Source: JANOYY01 sp043720395
GTDB lineage: Bacteria > Actinomycetota > Acidimicrobiia > Acidimicrobiales > JANYDT01
DNA: 64,000 nucleotides
Direction of reading: 5' to 3'
Assembly (NCBI GenBank): GCA_043720395.1
Contig: JAYSSR010000081.1
Span: 8,959 to 72,958 of the forward strand
Below, in pieces: positions 1-8,920 of this stretch. Position 1 is the first letter of the stretch. Every line of letters starts with the position of its first letter. Below the pieces are notes generated by a model. That model did not search any database. It saw only the letters and a program-made list of their open reading frames with translations, and was not told the origin of the DNA. A program made the position numbers and the translations under genes.

Positions 1-733
1 CCTTGAAACCCTCGGCAATCGACGTTTCCCCCGAGGCGTTCAGCAGCGCCTTGGCCATCCGCACCGCATGCGGGCTCTTCGCTGCGATCTCATGCGCCAA
101 CGCCAGCGCATCGGCGAGCGGGTCGGCGCACACCTTCGTGGCAAGCCCGAGCCGCACCGCTTCCTCGCCCGAAACCATTCGACCGGTGAACGTCAACTCC
201 TTCGCGACGTCGAGGCCGACGAGGCGGGTCAGCGTCTGCGTGCCGGTCATGTCGGGGATGAGCCCCCAGCGGATCTCAAGAATGCTGAACTTCGCATCCG
301 CCGTTGTGTACCGCAGGTCGGCACCGAGGGCGATCTGGCACCCGCCTCCGAGCGCGACACCGTGGACTGCGGCGATCACCGGCACCGGGATCTCCTGCCA
401 AACCCACGCCGCCTGCTGACCTCGATGGGTGATCTTGCCGGGCGTGAGCGATGGATCGTCGGGCGAGCCAGTCGTTGGCAGCACCTTCGAACCGTTTCCG
501 CCCGCCATTGCCTGGAAGCTTCCGAAGTCAAGGCCCGCACAGAACCCTCGGCCCTCGCCGGACAGCACAACCGCTCGGACGCTGCGGTCCGCGGCGAGAC
601 GCTCCCCCGTAGCGGCGAGCGCTTCAAACAGCGCACCGTCGATTGCGTTCATCTTCTCCGGCCGGTTCAGCCGTACGTCGGCCACCCCATCCGTGATTGT
701 GCAGGTCACCCGGTCATTTGCATCGGCGCTCAT
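1..733 (-). CDS. Enoyl-CoA hydratase/isomerase (crotonase) family protein, 3' end outside window
   Basis: Translated from the ATG at 733 on the minus strand, the frame stays open to the window edge, so the C-terminus is missing. It shows the crotonase fold signature: an oxyanion-hole segment reading RGFCAGLDF near residue 65, then VHGVALGGGCQIALGADLRY, where the family places its second oxyanion-hole glycine and catalytic acidic residues. Such enzymes add water to, or isomerise, enoyl-CoA thioesters. The neighbouring SDR on the same strand suggests a small lipid or CoA-ester gene group, but the true substrate cannot be read from sequence. Family call is firm; specificity is unknown. Confidence 0.9.
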   Translation of the reverse strand, partial: MSADANDRVTCTITDGVADVRLNRPEKMNAIDGALFEALAATGERLAADRSVRAVVLSGEGRGFCAGLDFGSFQAMAGGNGSKVLPTTGSPDDPSLTPGKITHRGQQAAWVWQEIPVPVIAAVHGVALGGGCQIALGADLRYTTADAKFSILEIRWGLIPDMTGTQTLTRLVGLDVAKELTFTGRMVSGEEAVRLGLATKVCADPLADALALAHEIAAKSPHAVRMAKALLNASGETSIAEGFK

Positions 734-886
734 CCCCTAAGTGTCGTGGGACTCGCGGGCCGCGTCCAAACGGCAAGGTTGCGTGTTCGCCGCAGTACCG
801 ACCTCACAATGCAATCGCTCCCCGTGCGGTTTGCTCGAACATCGCGGCGTGGCGGCCGATCGGAAACTTCATCGAGCCGGATGACG

Positions 887-1690
887 TCAGTTGACGCCCC
901 AGCCTCCGTCGACGCGGAACACCTGGCCGGTGATCTGGCTCGACTCGTCGGAACAGAGGAACACCGCTGCTTGAGCGTGATCGTCGGCGGCAAGCGGACC
1001 GCCACCGTGCAGCGGCATTCGGTGCTTGACCGCGTCGAGCGTGTCTGGATCGGACGCTGCCCTTACCGACATCGGCGTGACCGTCAACGCCGGTGCGATG
1101 GCATTGAAACGAACGCCGGACGGCCCGTACTGACATGCTGCGTTGACCGTCAGCGCATTGATGCCACCCTTCGCTGCGGAGTACGCCTGCGTGTTGAACA
1201 GCCCCAGAACCGGATGCGTCGCCGCAACCGAGGACACGAACACGATCGACCCACCCGCCGGTTGTTCGAGCATGATCTTCAACGCCTCGCGGGCGGTCAG
1301 AAACGCGGTCGTGAGGTTCAGGGCCATCGTTGCGTTCCAGGCGTCGAGCGAGGTGTCGTGCAGCGGACCGTCACCGAGCGGACGCCCACTCCCACCTGCT
1401 GCGGCGAGCACGGCGTCGACCCGTCCGTACTTCTCACGACACGCGGCGAACGCCCCGACGGCAGCCGACTCCGTGGTGAGGTCCGCCTCGAACCAGCCGA
1501 ACTGGACCGACGAATCAAATCGTCCGGCAAGCGTCCGACAATCATCTGCGCGCAGAGCAATCACGAACAGCGAGGCACCTTCGTCGGCGAAGCGCAGCGC
1601 CGTTGCCTCGGCAATGCCGGTCGCGCCGGTAATCACGCACACCTTGCCTGCCAGACGTCCCGGCCGAAGCCGTTCCGAACCCATGCTCAT
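887..1690 (-). CDS. Short-chain dehydrogenase/reductase (SDR) family oxidoreductase
   Basis: A 267-residue classical SDR. The N-terminal cofactor motif reads TGATGIAEA near residue 21, where the usual TGxxxGIG has alanine for the last glycine. The active-site serine lies in VFVSSVAA and the catalytic pair in YSAAK. The C-terminus ends GQVFRVDGGWGVN, typical of FabG-like members. It likely oxidises or reduces a hydroxyl/keto acyl substrate with NAD(P)H. A purine-rich GGAG lies seven bases before the ATG at 1690; a second ATG two codons later is possible. It precedes the crotonase gene on the same strand with about 150 bp between them. Confidence 0.92.
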   Translation of the reverse strand: MSMGSERLRPGRLAGKVCVITGATGIAEATALRFADEGASLFVIALRADDCRTLAGRFDSSVQFGWFEADLTTESAAVGAFAACREKYGRVDAVLAAAGGSGRPLGDGPLHDTSLDAWNATMALNLTTAFLTAREALKIMLEQPAGGSIVFVSSVAATHPVLGLFNTQAYSAAKGGINALTVNAACQYGPSGVRFNAIAPALTVTPMSVRAASDPDTLDAVKHRMPLHGGGPLAADDHAQAAVFLCSDESSQITGQVFRVDGGWGVN

Positions 1691-1819
1691 GTGACGCTCC
1701 GTTCTCGCACCACCGCTATGACGGCGCGCGTGAACTCTTCCACGCAGGGGCCGAAGTCGTGTGCGATAACTCGCTGTGTGAGCACGACAATTCGCACGCG
1801 GCGTGTCCCGCAGCGAAAC

Positions 1820-2332
1820 TCACCAGTTCAATGCAGCGCGCACCGCGGCACCATCGACGCGAAGTAGTGCGCTGGTGTCACAACGTTCGAAACCACTGTC
1901 GCTGCGGTGGTACCACTGCACCTCGTGCGTCGTGAGATCGGTGATGAGAATCTCCTCGACGCCGTGGTCGTGGTAGTGGCCGAATTTCTCGTAGCTCTCG
2001 TCGTCGGGGGAACGTACCTCGACGACGATCACGGCCGTCGGGACCCACGTCTCGGTCGGAAGCGTTCGTTGGAACCCGAGGTCGGGAACACGGAAGTTCT
2101 GCGGGTCACCGAGGTTGAATTCGACGGTTACGAACAGGCCCGCGGCGTCGGCAGCCGGGCCGAGCGCTCGTGCGAGCAGGATCTGCGTGTAGCCGTGTCC
2201 GGAGTTGGCGGCTGGTGCCATGTGATAGTCCCCTTCCCAAAGCTCGTCATGGGTATCAAGCCCGAGCCGTTGGCGGTCTGAGATGAGGGAAGAGATCACT
2301 GCCGGCGGTTCTCCGAGGATCAGGGTCCGCAT
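1820..2332 (-). CDS. Uma2-family (PD-(D/E)XK-like) putative endonuclease
   Basis: A 170-residue protein of the Uma2 family, recognisable by the conserved segments GYTQILLARAL, FNLGDPQNFRVPDLGFQR, AVIVVEVRSPDDESYEKFGHY and GVEEILITD. In this family PDL plus the later VVEV-S-D segment supply the acidic residues of a restriction-like nuclease core; the biological role is unknown. I start at the ATG at 2332 (MRTLILGEPP); the longer frame upstream does not look coding because it lies opposite the downstream LysR gene. An isolated gene, with 178 bp to its neighbour. A second, broken Uma2 gene lies at 11160-11705. Confidence 0.8.
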   Translation of the reverse strand: MRTLILGEPPAVISSLISDRQRLGLDTHDELWEGDYHMAPAANSGHGYTQILLARALGPAADAAGLFVTVEFNLGDPQNFRVPDLGFQRTLPTETWVPTAVIVVEVRSPDDESYEKFGHYHDHGVEEILITDLTTHEVQWYHRSDSGFERCDTSALLRVDGAAVRAALNW

Positions 2333-2510
2333 CTCGCAATGGTACCGACGAGGGAGCTGGCGTCCCAGATACGGAAAGCCAGCCCCACTCCAGTCGGCGA
2401 GTGACCGCACAGCGCCACATTGTTTGCACAGAGTCACGCTGTGGCCGCATTGTGGCGCTGTAGCGGCACTCGTGCGAGTCAGAGCCCGCCAGTGTCGCGA
2501 CGGCGGGCCG

Positions 2511-3455
2511 CTACATCGGCGCACCGCCGCGTTCCACCACCTCGGTGACGATTCGGGTGAACTCCTCAACGGCCGTCGACCGCTCGCCGACGCGCCAGGC
2601 GAGGTGGAACTCGTCGAAGCGCGTGACCGGCGTGAGTGGCACGGCGACAACGCCCTCGTGGCGGACGTTGCGCGCCTGATACTCGTTGAGCCAGCCGATG
2701 CCGGTTCCCACGGCGACCATATCGAGCATGCGTTCCACCTGCGTCGCAGGATGCTCGACCCAGCGCGGCCGGACACCGTGTTCGGCGAGGTAGGCAAGGG
2801 TCGCGTCGTGGAACGTGGGCGCGTCGACACGTGACACGAGCAAGGTCTGCTCATCGGCAAGGTCGTGCACGTCGATCACCGAAGCGGCAGCGAGACGATG
2901 CCCGACCGGCACGGCGAGATGGTCGAAGGCAACACGGGTGAGCAGACGCGACGCAACGACGTCAGGCCGCGGGTTCGGGGCGCGCACGATGCCGATCGAG
3001 AGACGGCCTGCCTGGATGTCGTCGAACATTCGAAGGGTGGTCAGGGCCGCCGGACGGATCGGCGTGTCTGGATTCACCTCATGAAAGCGACGGGCGGCTA
3101 CCCCGGCAATCCATTCGCTCCCCTGGCAGAACCCGAACGTCAATGCGTCGACCGTTACGACGGATTGCGTCCGCAACGTCGAAGCAACCGCCTCGAGCCG
3201 GTCGACCGCAACGAGTACCTGCCGCGCCTCGTCGAGCACGTGGCGTCCGGCGTCGGTCAACGCAACACGTCGGCTGTTACGTTCGAAGAGCACGAGGCCG
3301 AGCTCCGCTTCCAGCTCGCGGATGCGCTGCGAGAGTGGCGGCGTCGACATGTGGAGCTTCGCCGCAGCGCGCCCGAAATGCTGCTCATCGGCGACCGCCG
3401 CGAAGTACCGGAGACGCCGCAGATCCACGTCGCCGACACTACCGCCGCTCAGCAA
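2511..3455 (-). CDS. LysR-family transcriptional regulator
   Basis: A 314-residue LysR regulator. The N-terminal winged helix-turn-helix is clear from about residue 10 (LRRLRYFAAVADEQHFGRAA, then TPPLSQRIRELEAELG and LFERNSRRVALTDAG), followed by the linker helix and a periplasmic-binding-fold effector domain. LysR proteins usually control a divergent neighbour; here the start lies 78 bp from the divergent luciferase-like oxidoreductase gene at 3534, so that gene and the hydrolase after it are the most likely targets. The inducer cannot be inferred. Confidence 0.93.
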   Translation of the reverse strand: MLSGGSVGDVDLRRLRYFAAVADEQHFGRAAAKLHMSTPPLSQRIRELEAELGLVLFERNSRRVALTDAGRHVLDEARQVLVAVDRLEAVASTLRTQSVVTVDALTFGFCQGSEWIAGVAARRFHEVNPDTPIRPAALTTLRMFDDIQAGRLSIGIVRAPNPRPDVVASRLLTRVAFDHLAVPVGHRLAAASVIDVHDLADEQTLLVSRVDAPTFHDATLAYLAEHGVRPRWVEHPATQVERMLDMVAVGTGIGWLNEYQARNVRHEGVVAVPLTPVTRFDEFHLAWRVGERSTAVEEFTRIVTEVVERGGAPM

Positions 3456-3533
3456 AGATCGTTATCGAACGAGACATGATCCGCGTCGAAAACGGACGTG
3501 GACCCCGGAGCAGACAACCGTGACGATGGACAC

Positions 3534-4745
3534 ATGAAGCTGATGTGGTTCCACCTCATGCCGTATCCGGACTTCCCGGAGGACTTCAACAAGAAGAACC
3601 GCAGCGTGTGGGTCGACATCGACCCGGGGCTGTTCGATCCCACGGTGATGGCCGAGACCTACGACCGCTACATCGACCAGCTCGTGTACGCAGAGGATTG
3701 CGGGTTCGACGGGATCTGCGTGAACGAACACCACAACAACGGCTACGGCCTCATGCCGTCACCGAACCTGATCGCCAGCATCCTTGCGAACCGCACGTCT
3801 CGTGCCGCGATCACCGTGCTCGGCAATTCGGTCGCGCTCTACAACCCGCCGATTCGAGTGGCCGAAGAGTTCGCGATGCTCGACCTGTTCAGCCGTGGAC
3901 GCCTCATCGCGGGCTTCCCCGTCGGCACGTCGATGGACACGGCGTACTCGTACTCGATCAATCCTGGCGAGCTGCGGCCCCGGTACTACGAAGGCGTCGA
4001 CCTGATCATGAAGGCATGGCAGGCGACGGAACCGTTCACATTCAACGGCAAGTTCAATCAGCTTCGTTACGTGAACCCGGTGCCGCGTCCGATGCAGAAG
4101 CCGCACCCGCCTGTGTGGATTCCCGGCGGCGGCTCCGTGGAGACGTGGGACTTCTGTGCCGAGAACGACTACGTCTACGGCGCGCTCACTTACTACGGCT
4201 ACAAGATGGTCCGCGAAACCGTCGCCGGTTACTGGGCGCGGGTTGCGGCGCACGGCAAGGACGACAACCCACACCGCCTCGCCGTCACGCAGTTCATCGG
4301 GGTCGCCGATTCCGACGCCGAGGCATACAAGCTCTACAAGGAGCCGGCCGAGTACTTCTTCAACCGGTCGCTGCACGTGTACCCCGGCTTCACCGATCCG
4401 CCCGGGTACGTCACCGAGGCCTCGGTTCGGGCCCGCTACCAGTCGCAGGTGCGAGCGGTCGCACGCACGAAACAGTCGAAACACGACCTCACGTGGGACG
4501 AAATGGTCGACAACGGCTACGTCGTGATCGGCGGACCCGACACCGTGCGGGAGAAGCTGGAGGAGGCGTGCAAGGAACTCCGTATCGGTCACCTCTGCGC
4601 GATGCTCCAGTTCGGCAACATGAGCGACGAACTCACTCGGTACAACACGAAGCTGTTCGGCGAGAAGGTCGCACCGGGGCTCCGTTCGATGTTCAGCGAG
4701 TACGACGACCCGTGGTGGCCGTCGGGCGCGACGGCGAACAGCTGA
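3534..4745 (+). CDS. LLM-class (luciferase-like) flavin-dependent oxidoreductase
   Basis: About 403 residues of the luciferase-like TIM-barrel family. Signatures include DQLVYAEDCGFDGICVNEHH, a segment that lines the flavin pocket, the early LDLFSRGRLIAGFPVGTSMD block and PHPPVWIPGGGS. I chose the ATG at 3534 (MKLMWFHLMPYPDF), since the 12 residues before it are polar and not typical of the fold start. Members use reduced FMN or F420 for monooxygenation or hydride transfer; which applies here is open. It is divergent from the LysR gene and is followed after 10 bp by an alpha/beta hydrolase, a pairing common in aromatic or ketone breakdown. Confidence 0.92.
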   Translation: MKLMWFHLMPYPDFPEDFNKKNRSVWVDIDPGLFDPTVMAETYDRYIDQLVYAEDCGFDGICVNEHHNNGYGLMPSPNLIASILANRTSRAAITVLGNSVALYNPPIRVAEEFAMLDLFSRGRLIAGFPVGTSMDTAYSYSINPGELRPRYYEGVDLIMKAWQATEPFTFNGKFNQLRYVNPVPRPMQKPHPPVWIPGGGSVETWDFCAENDYVYGALTYYGYKMVRETVAGYWARVAAHGKDDNPHRLAVTQFIGVADSDAEAYKLYKEPAEYFFNRSLHVYPGFTDPPGYVTEASVRARYQSQVRAVARTKQSKHDLTWDEMVDNGYVVIGGPDTVREKLEEACKELRIGHLCAMLQFGNMSDELTRYNTKLFGEKVAPGLRSMFSEYDDPWWPSGATANS

Positions 4746-4755
4746 GGGCTTGAGC

Positions 4756-5448
4756 ATGAACTCGAAACGACTTGTCTACCTGTGTGGCCTTGCTGGCGCG
4801 CCCGAAGTTTCCCCCGCGCTGCGACACCTCGAAACTGCCGGATGGGAGATCGTGATCCCCGACATCCCCGGCTTCAACGGACGCGCCGGCTTCCGTCCTC
4901 CCGACACGTACCTCGACTGGCTCACCACCTACTGGGACGCCATCGACGCCACGGGAGCGCTCCCGTGCCCGGTCATCGGTGCATCGGTAGGAGCAATGCT
5001 CGCCGCGGAACTCGCCGCGTTCCGCCCCGAGGCGGTGACCGCACTTGCCTTGCTCGCACCGTTCGGCATCTGCGATGAGAACCTCCCTGGCCTCGACGTG
5101 TACGCGCTCCCGAACGCGGAGCGTCTGTCGCACCTCTTCTCGAAGGGCGTCCCCGACGCGTTCACGAACCGTTTCTCGGAACTCGGCCCGGATGAGGCAC
5201 CGGTCGCGAAGTACCTCTCCGACGTTGCGGCGGCGAATCTGCTGTGGCCGCTCGGCGATCGCGGGCTTGCGAAGCGTCTCCACCGAATCCGAGCACCGAG
5301 GCTCACACTGCACGGGGACCTCGACGAACTCATCCCGGTCTCGACGGCTCGGCTTTGGGGGGACGTCGTCATTGTCCCTGGAGCGGGTCATCTTCTGGAG
5401 TGGGATACACCCGATGTCGTGGGGTCCGCGCTTTCAGATTTCCTGTAG
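4756..5448 (+). CDS. Alpha/beta-fold hydrolase
   Basis: A 230-residue alpha/beta hydrolase. The nucleophile elbow is GASVG near residue 75 (Ser in G-x-S-x-G), the acid is likely Asp in LTLHGDLDELIP, and the histidine lies in VPGAGHLLEWD. No signal peptide is seen, so it is cytoplasmic. The ATG at 4756 is taken as start; a TTG two codons upstream is also possible. It follows the LLM oxidoreductase by ten bases and is probably co-transcribed, perhaps to hydrolyse an ester or ring-cleavage product of that enzyme. Substrate unknown. Confidence 0.9.
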   Translation: MNSKRLVYLCGLAGAPEVSPALRHLETAGWEIVIPDIPGFNGRAGFRPPDTYLDWLTTYWDAIDATGALPCPVIGASVGAMLAAELAAFRPEAVTALALLAPFGICDENLPGLDVYALPNAERLSHLFSKGVPDAFTNRFSELGPDEAPVAKYLSDVAAANLLWPLGDRGLAKRLHRIRAPRLTLHGDLDELIPVSTARLWGDVVIVPGAGHLLEWDTPDVVGSALSDFL

Positions 5449-5451
5449 GCC

Positions 5452-6168
5452 CTACGCATCACGGAGAAGATAAGCGGAATGGAGGAGGGCGGGATTGGTG
5501 CGAAGCTCGCTCGCGGTTCCGCTGTAGCGAATACGGCTTCCTTCCATCAGGTACGCCGTGGTAGCCGATTGCAACGCCACGTGGGCGAACTGCTCGATCA
5601 GGAGAACCGCCACGCCACGGCGGGCCACCGTTTCGAGGGTAGGCACGAGGCGCTTGACCACGATCGGTGCCAGGCCGAGCGACAGCTCGTCGACGAGGAG
5701 CACCTTCGGGGTCGACGCCAGCGCTTGGGCAAGCACGAGCATCTGCTGCTCCCCGCCGGACAATGCGCTCGCCGGCTGATTGAGACGCTTACCGAGTTCG
5801 GGGAAGAGCTCGAGCGTCTCCGCCACCGCCGCCTTCCCGCGATCCTTGCGGCCGTAGCACGCGACGAGGAGATTTTCTTCCACTGTCAGGCTACGGAGGA
5901 GTCGGCGGCCTTCGGGGACGACGGCGATGCCTGCCCTTCGAACGGCCTCGGGCGAGCGGCCCAGCACGTCGACGCCATCGATCCGAATCGAACCGGTCGC
6001 CGAGCGCAGCAGTCCAGAAACTGCGAGGGCAAGGCTTGACTTTCCTGCTCCATTCGGCCCGAGCAGGGCAGTGACCTCGCCTGCGGGCGCGCTGATCGAC
6101 ACTTCTCGCACGACTGGCCGCCCGGCGCGCAGAACGCTGACGTTCTCGAGCGCGAGCATGGCGGTCAC
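5452..6168 (-). CDS. livF: Branched-chain amino acid-type ABC transporter, ATP-binding protein (LivF-like)
   Basis: A 238-residue ABC ATPase of the LivF branch: Walker A GPNGAGKSS near residue 37, signature ALSGGEQQM, Walker B VLLVDELSLGLAP. It closes the five-gene minus-strand transporter operon livK-livH-livM-livG-livF. Its start overlaps the stop of livG by four bases (6165-6168), showing translational coupling. LivF pairs with LivG to energise uptake through LivHM. HAAT-type systems import branched amino acids, amides or urea-like solutes, so the symbol marks family rather than proven substrate. Confidence 0.93.
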   Translation of the reverse strand: MTAMLALENVSVLRAGRPVVREVSISAPAGEVTALLGPNGAGKSSLALAVSGLLRSATGSIRIDGVDVLGRSPEAVRRAGIAVVPEGRRLLRSLTVEENLLVACYGRKDRGKAAVAETLELFPELGKRLNQPASALSGGEQQMLVLAQALASTPKVLLVDELSLGLAPIVVKRLVPTLETVARRGVAVLLIEQFAHVALQSATTAYLMEGSRIRYSGTASELRTNPALLHSAYLLRDA

Positions 6169-6884
6169 GCTGCATCCTCGGTGCCGAGGTATGCCTCGAT
6201 GACCCGGGGGTCACGCAGCACTTCGGCGGTCGGTCCCGACGCGATCAAGCAACCGAGATCAAGTACAGCCGTCGTCTCGCAGCACGCTTGCACCAAGCTC
6301 ATGTCATGCTCGACCACGATCACGGTGCCCCCGACGGCCTCGGGAATCATCTTGATCGCGTTCGCCAGTGCTTCGGTCTCACCTTCTGGGAGCCCTGCCG
6401 CCGGCTCGTCCAGCAGCACCAGCTTCGGTGAGCCGACAATTGCCCGTGCGACCTCGACCATGCGACGGTCACTGGCCGCCAGCCCCCCAACGGGCTCACG
6501 GGCGCGACCGGCCAAACCGGTCAGCTCGAGCGCGTTCATCACGTCTGTTCTGGCAGAGGTGCGTCGACCCTTGCTCGTGTGCTCATGGACGATGAGAACG
6601 TTGTCGTAGACCGACAGCGCCTCGATGGCCTGCTCGGTCTGGAACGTTCGGCGGAGGCCCCAGCGGGCCCGCTTGTAGTCGGGCATCGACAACAAGTCGG
6701 TACCTTCGACGTGTACGGTCCCGGATCGCGCCGTCACGAATCCGGAAAGAACGTTGAAGAACGTCGTCTTGCCGGCACCATTTGGTCCGATGAGGCCACA
6801 GGTGCCGCCGGCGAACGTAACGCTCACCCGGTCGAGTGAGACCACACCGCCGAAGACCACGGTGAGACCAGAAACTTCGATCAT
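6165..6884 (-). CDS. livG: Branched-chain amino acid-type ABC transporter, ATP-binding protein (LivG-like)
   Basis: A 239-residue ABC ATPase of the LivG branch with Walker A GPNGAGKTT near residue 35 and Walker B VLLDEPAAGLP. The region holding the ABC signature reads VGGLAASDRRMVEVARA, which departs from the usual LSGGQ/LSYGQ form although the flanking residues fit. It could be a lineage variant, since the rest of the nucleotide site looks intact. It lies 37 bp after livM and overlaps livF by four bases. Confidence 0.9.
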   Translation of the reverse strand: MIEVSGLTVVFGGVVSLDRVSVTFAGGTCGLIGPNGAGKTTFFNVLSGFVTARSGTVHVEGTDLLSMPDYKRARWGLRRTFQTEQAIEALSVYDNVLIVHEHTSKGRRTSARTDVMNALELTGLAGRAREPVGGLAASDRRMVEVARAIVGSPKLVLLDEPAAGLPEGETEALANAIKMIPEAVGGTVIVVEHDMSLVQACCETTAVLDLGCLIASGPTAEVLRDPRVIEAYLGTEDAA

Positions 6885-6921
6885 CCGCCCTCGTTCCGAA
6901 GAACGCCTAAGCCAATTGCCA

Positions 6922-7941
6922 TTACGAGATCAGACCCTTCTTCTTCATCACTCTCGTGCTGATGATCAGGTTCATCATGAGACCGAAACCAAAGAGGATG
7001 AGTCCGACCGTCGAAGCAACGCCCTTCCAGCCCGGATGTACCTGTCGAATGAGCCACCCGAGCCCACTATCGCCGTTCTTCAGGAGCTCCGGCATGAGAC
7101 GGGAGAGAAGACCGGCGATCACACCAGCCCAGAGCGACTGCGTCCCCGCCATGAGCACGACCGCCATCAGGATGAGGGACTCCTGCGGTGGGAAGTTCGA
7201 TGCGCCGAGCGTGCCCACGTCGAGGGAGAGCAGGCCGCCCGCGATACCGGTCGCGAAGGACACGAGGACGAACGCCCAGAGCTTGTAGACCGTCGTGTTC
7301 ACTCCGGCGGCCAGCGCGGCAGCCTCGCTCTGGGCGATCGATGCCCATGCCCGGCCGGGCTTGCTGACGAGATGCAGCGCATAGAGCCCGAACAACATCG
7401 CAGCGACGACGATTGCCAGACGCAGGTATGCGACGTCGCCCCTGGCAACCGCTGGCCGCGTGACCACTTGCAGCTTGGTCGGGTCGTCGACAAGTCCCGC
7501 GAATCCGGGTCCGCCGTTCGGGAACTTCAGAACGGAGAGCACCACCGCCACTGCCGCCGCAATCATCAAGGTGACGAGCGACAGATAGAGACCGGACAGA
7601 CGCAGCGCCGGCAGTCCAACGACGAGCCCGATGAGGGCTGCGACCACACCCGCGGCGAGCAGGACGATCGGAAAGGGCCAATGGGTGGCAAAGAACAGGC
7701 GAGCCGTGACCCACGCCCCGACACCCGACAGCGCGACCTGTCCGAGGGACGCGAGCCCGACTCTGCTGTACAGCAGGACGAGTCCGCCGGCGATGATTGC
7801 GAAGTAGACGGACTGTGTGACGACCTTGACCCAGAACGTCGACAGTGTGGTCGGGACGATCCACAGGCCGACCAGGAGGACCACAGCGACCGGAACCGAC
7901 TTCCGCAGGGTGATACGCGAGACAATTGCGCTGAAGTTCAC
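6922..7941 (-). CDS. livM: Branched-chain amino acid-type ABC transporter permease (LivM-like)
   Basis: About 339 residues with many hydrophobic helices, including the LivM block LLYSRVGLASLGQVALSGVGAW and the cytoplasmic loop GRAWASIAQSEAAALAAGVN, which matches the EAA-like coupling loop of this permease class. The GTG at 7941 is chosen because it overlaps the livH stop as GTGA and gives the usual N-terminus before the first membrane helix. It forms the inner-membrane channel with LivH. Confidence 0.92.
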   Translation of the reverse strand: MNFSAIVSRITLRKSVPVAVVLLVGLWIVPTTLSTFWVKVVTQSVYFAIIAGGLVLLYSRVGLASLGQVALSGVGAWVTARLFFATHWPFPIVLLAAGVVAALIGLVVGLPALRLSGLYLSLVTLMIAAAVAVVLSVLKFPNGGPGFAGLVDDPTKLQVVTRPAVARGDVAYLRLAIVVAAMLFGLYALHLVSKPGRAWASIAQSEAAALAAGVNTTVYKLWAFVLVSFATGIAGGLLSLDVGTLGASNFPPQESLILMAVVLMAGTQSLWAGVIAGLLSRLMPELLKNGDSGLGWLIRQVHPGWKGVASTVGLILFGFGLMMNLIISTRVMKKKGLIS

Positions 7942-8858
7942 TGCATGGCCCTTCCGCTCAGCACGACGGTCCGACGGCGGCTGTACCAGACGATCGCGAC
8001 AACGGCGACCAGGAACGGTGCGGTCGTCCGGTAGCTCACGACGAACTTCCAGCGAAAGCCCACACCTTCCGCTTCCAGCACCCCGATCACGAATCCGGCG
8101 ATGAAGGTCGTCCAGAGGTTGACGAAACGACCGACCACTGCCGTTGCGACGGTTGGGATGATGAAGAACGTCAGGCCGGCTGCACTCACCGCACCGTTCA
8201 TGTCGGCGAGCAGCAGACCTGCAACTCCGCACACGGCACCGCTGAACATCCAGGCCAGTGCTTCGACCTGGCGTACGGGAACGCCGAGCAACGCAGCCAC
8301 GTCGCGATCGTCGGCCACTGCTCTCATCGCCGTCCCCGTCGCGGACCTGCGCAGAAATGTCGCTGCAAGCAGTGTCATGACGACGCCGAAAACCACCGCG
8401 CTCACCTGGGTCCCGTTGACCACGAAGTCAGTGACTCTGAACCGCCACGACTTCATCGGGAGGTCGAGTGACCGGGCATCTTGGGTACGCCATCGCGTCA
8501 GCATGATTCCGAGCAGCATGAGCAGGACGGCCAATGTCCCGAGGGCGCGCGTCAGGGGATCTCGCTGTGAGAACAACGGGGCGAGATAGCGACCGTAGAG
8601 GAACGAAAGCGACACGCAGAAAGTGATACAGAACAGATAGGACAACCACCGACCGGTCTTGAGTCCAAAGAACCCGGGGCCGTCGTCGCCAAGCTGCCAG
8701 GCAATGTGCACGCCCATTGCGCCGATCGCCCCGAACGCGAAGTTCAGAACACCGGTGGTCCGGTACAGGATGACAAGTCCTGTACCGGACACCGCGTAGA
8801 TGGCACCGAACGCCAACCCCGAAAGGAGAAACTTCAAAAGGTCATCGAGGCCAGGCAA
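7938..8858 (-). CDS. livH: Branched-chain amino acid-type ABC transporter permease (LivH-like)
   Basis: About 306 residues of a LivH-type permease, starting LLKFLLSGLAFGAIYAVSG soon after the proposed TTG start at 8858, with TGLVILYRTTGVLNFAFGA as the typical first block and VADDRDVAALLGVPVRQVEA as the coupling loop. No ATG or GTG lies at a sensible position, and a weak AAGAGA precedes the TTG by six bases, so TTG is inferred. The gene sits 62 bp downstream of the binding-protein gene and overlaps livM. Confidence 0.88.
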   Translation of the reverse strand: MPGLDDLLKFLLSGLAFGAIYAVSGTGLVILYRTTGVLNFAFGAIGAMGVHIAWQLGDDGPGFFGLKTGRWLSYLFCITFCVSLSFLYGRYLAPLFSQRDPLTRALGTLAVLLMLLGIMLTRWRTQDARSLDLPMKSWRFRVTDFVVNGTQVSAVVFGVVMTLLAATFLRRSATGTAMRAVADDRDVAALLGVPVRQVEALAWMFSGAVCGVAGLLLADMNGAVSAAGLTFFIIPTVATAVVGRFVNLWTTFIAGFVIGVLEAEGVGFRWKFVVSYRTTAPFLVAVVAIVWYSRRRTVVLSGRAMQ

Positions 8859-8920
8859 AGTCGTTCTCTTCGTAGCGGTGGCGTGAACGTGGTGAACTGT
8901 CCGAGGCGAGCTGCGAGATA

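Noticed and set aside
68..1867. Long plus-strand frame of 599 codons opposite the crotonase and SDR genes
   Set aside because: Arg-rich and without domains; it is the antisense of two clear genes with conserved motifs. The same applies to long antisense or shifted frames at 3545-4753, 3759-4757, 22431-23735 and 29308-30678.
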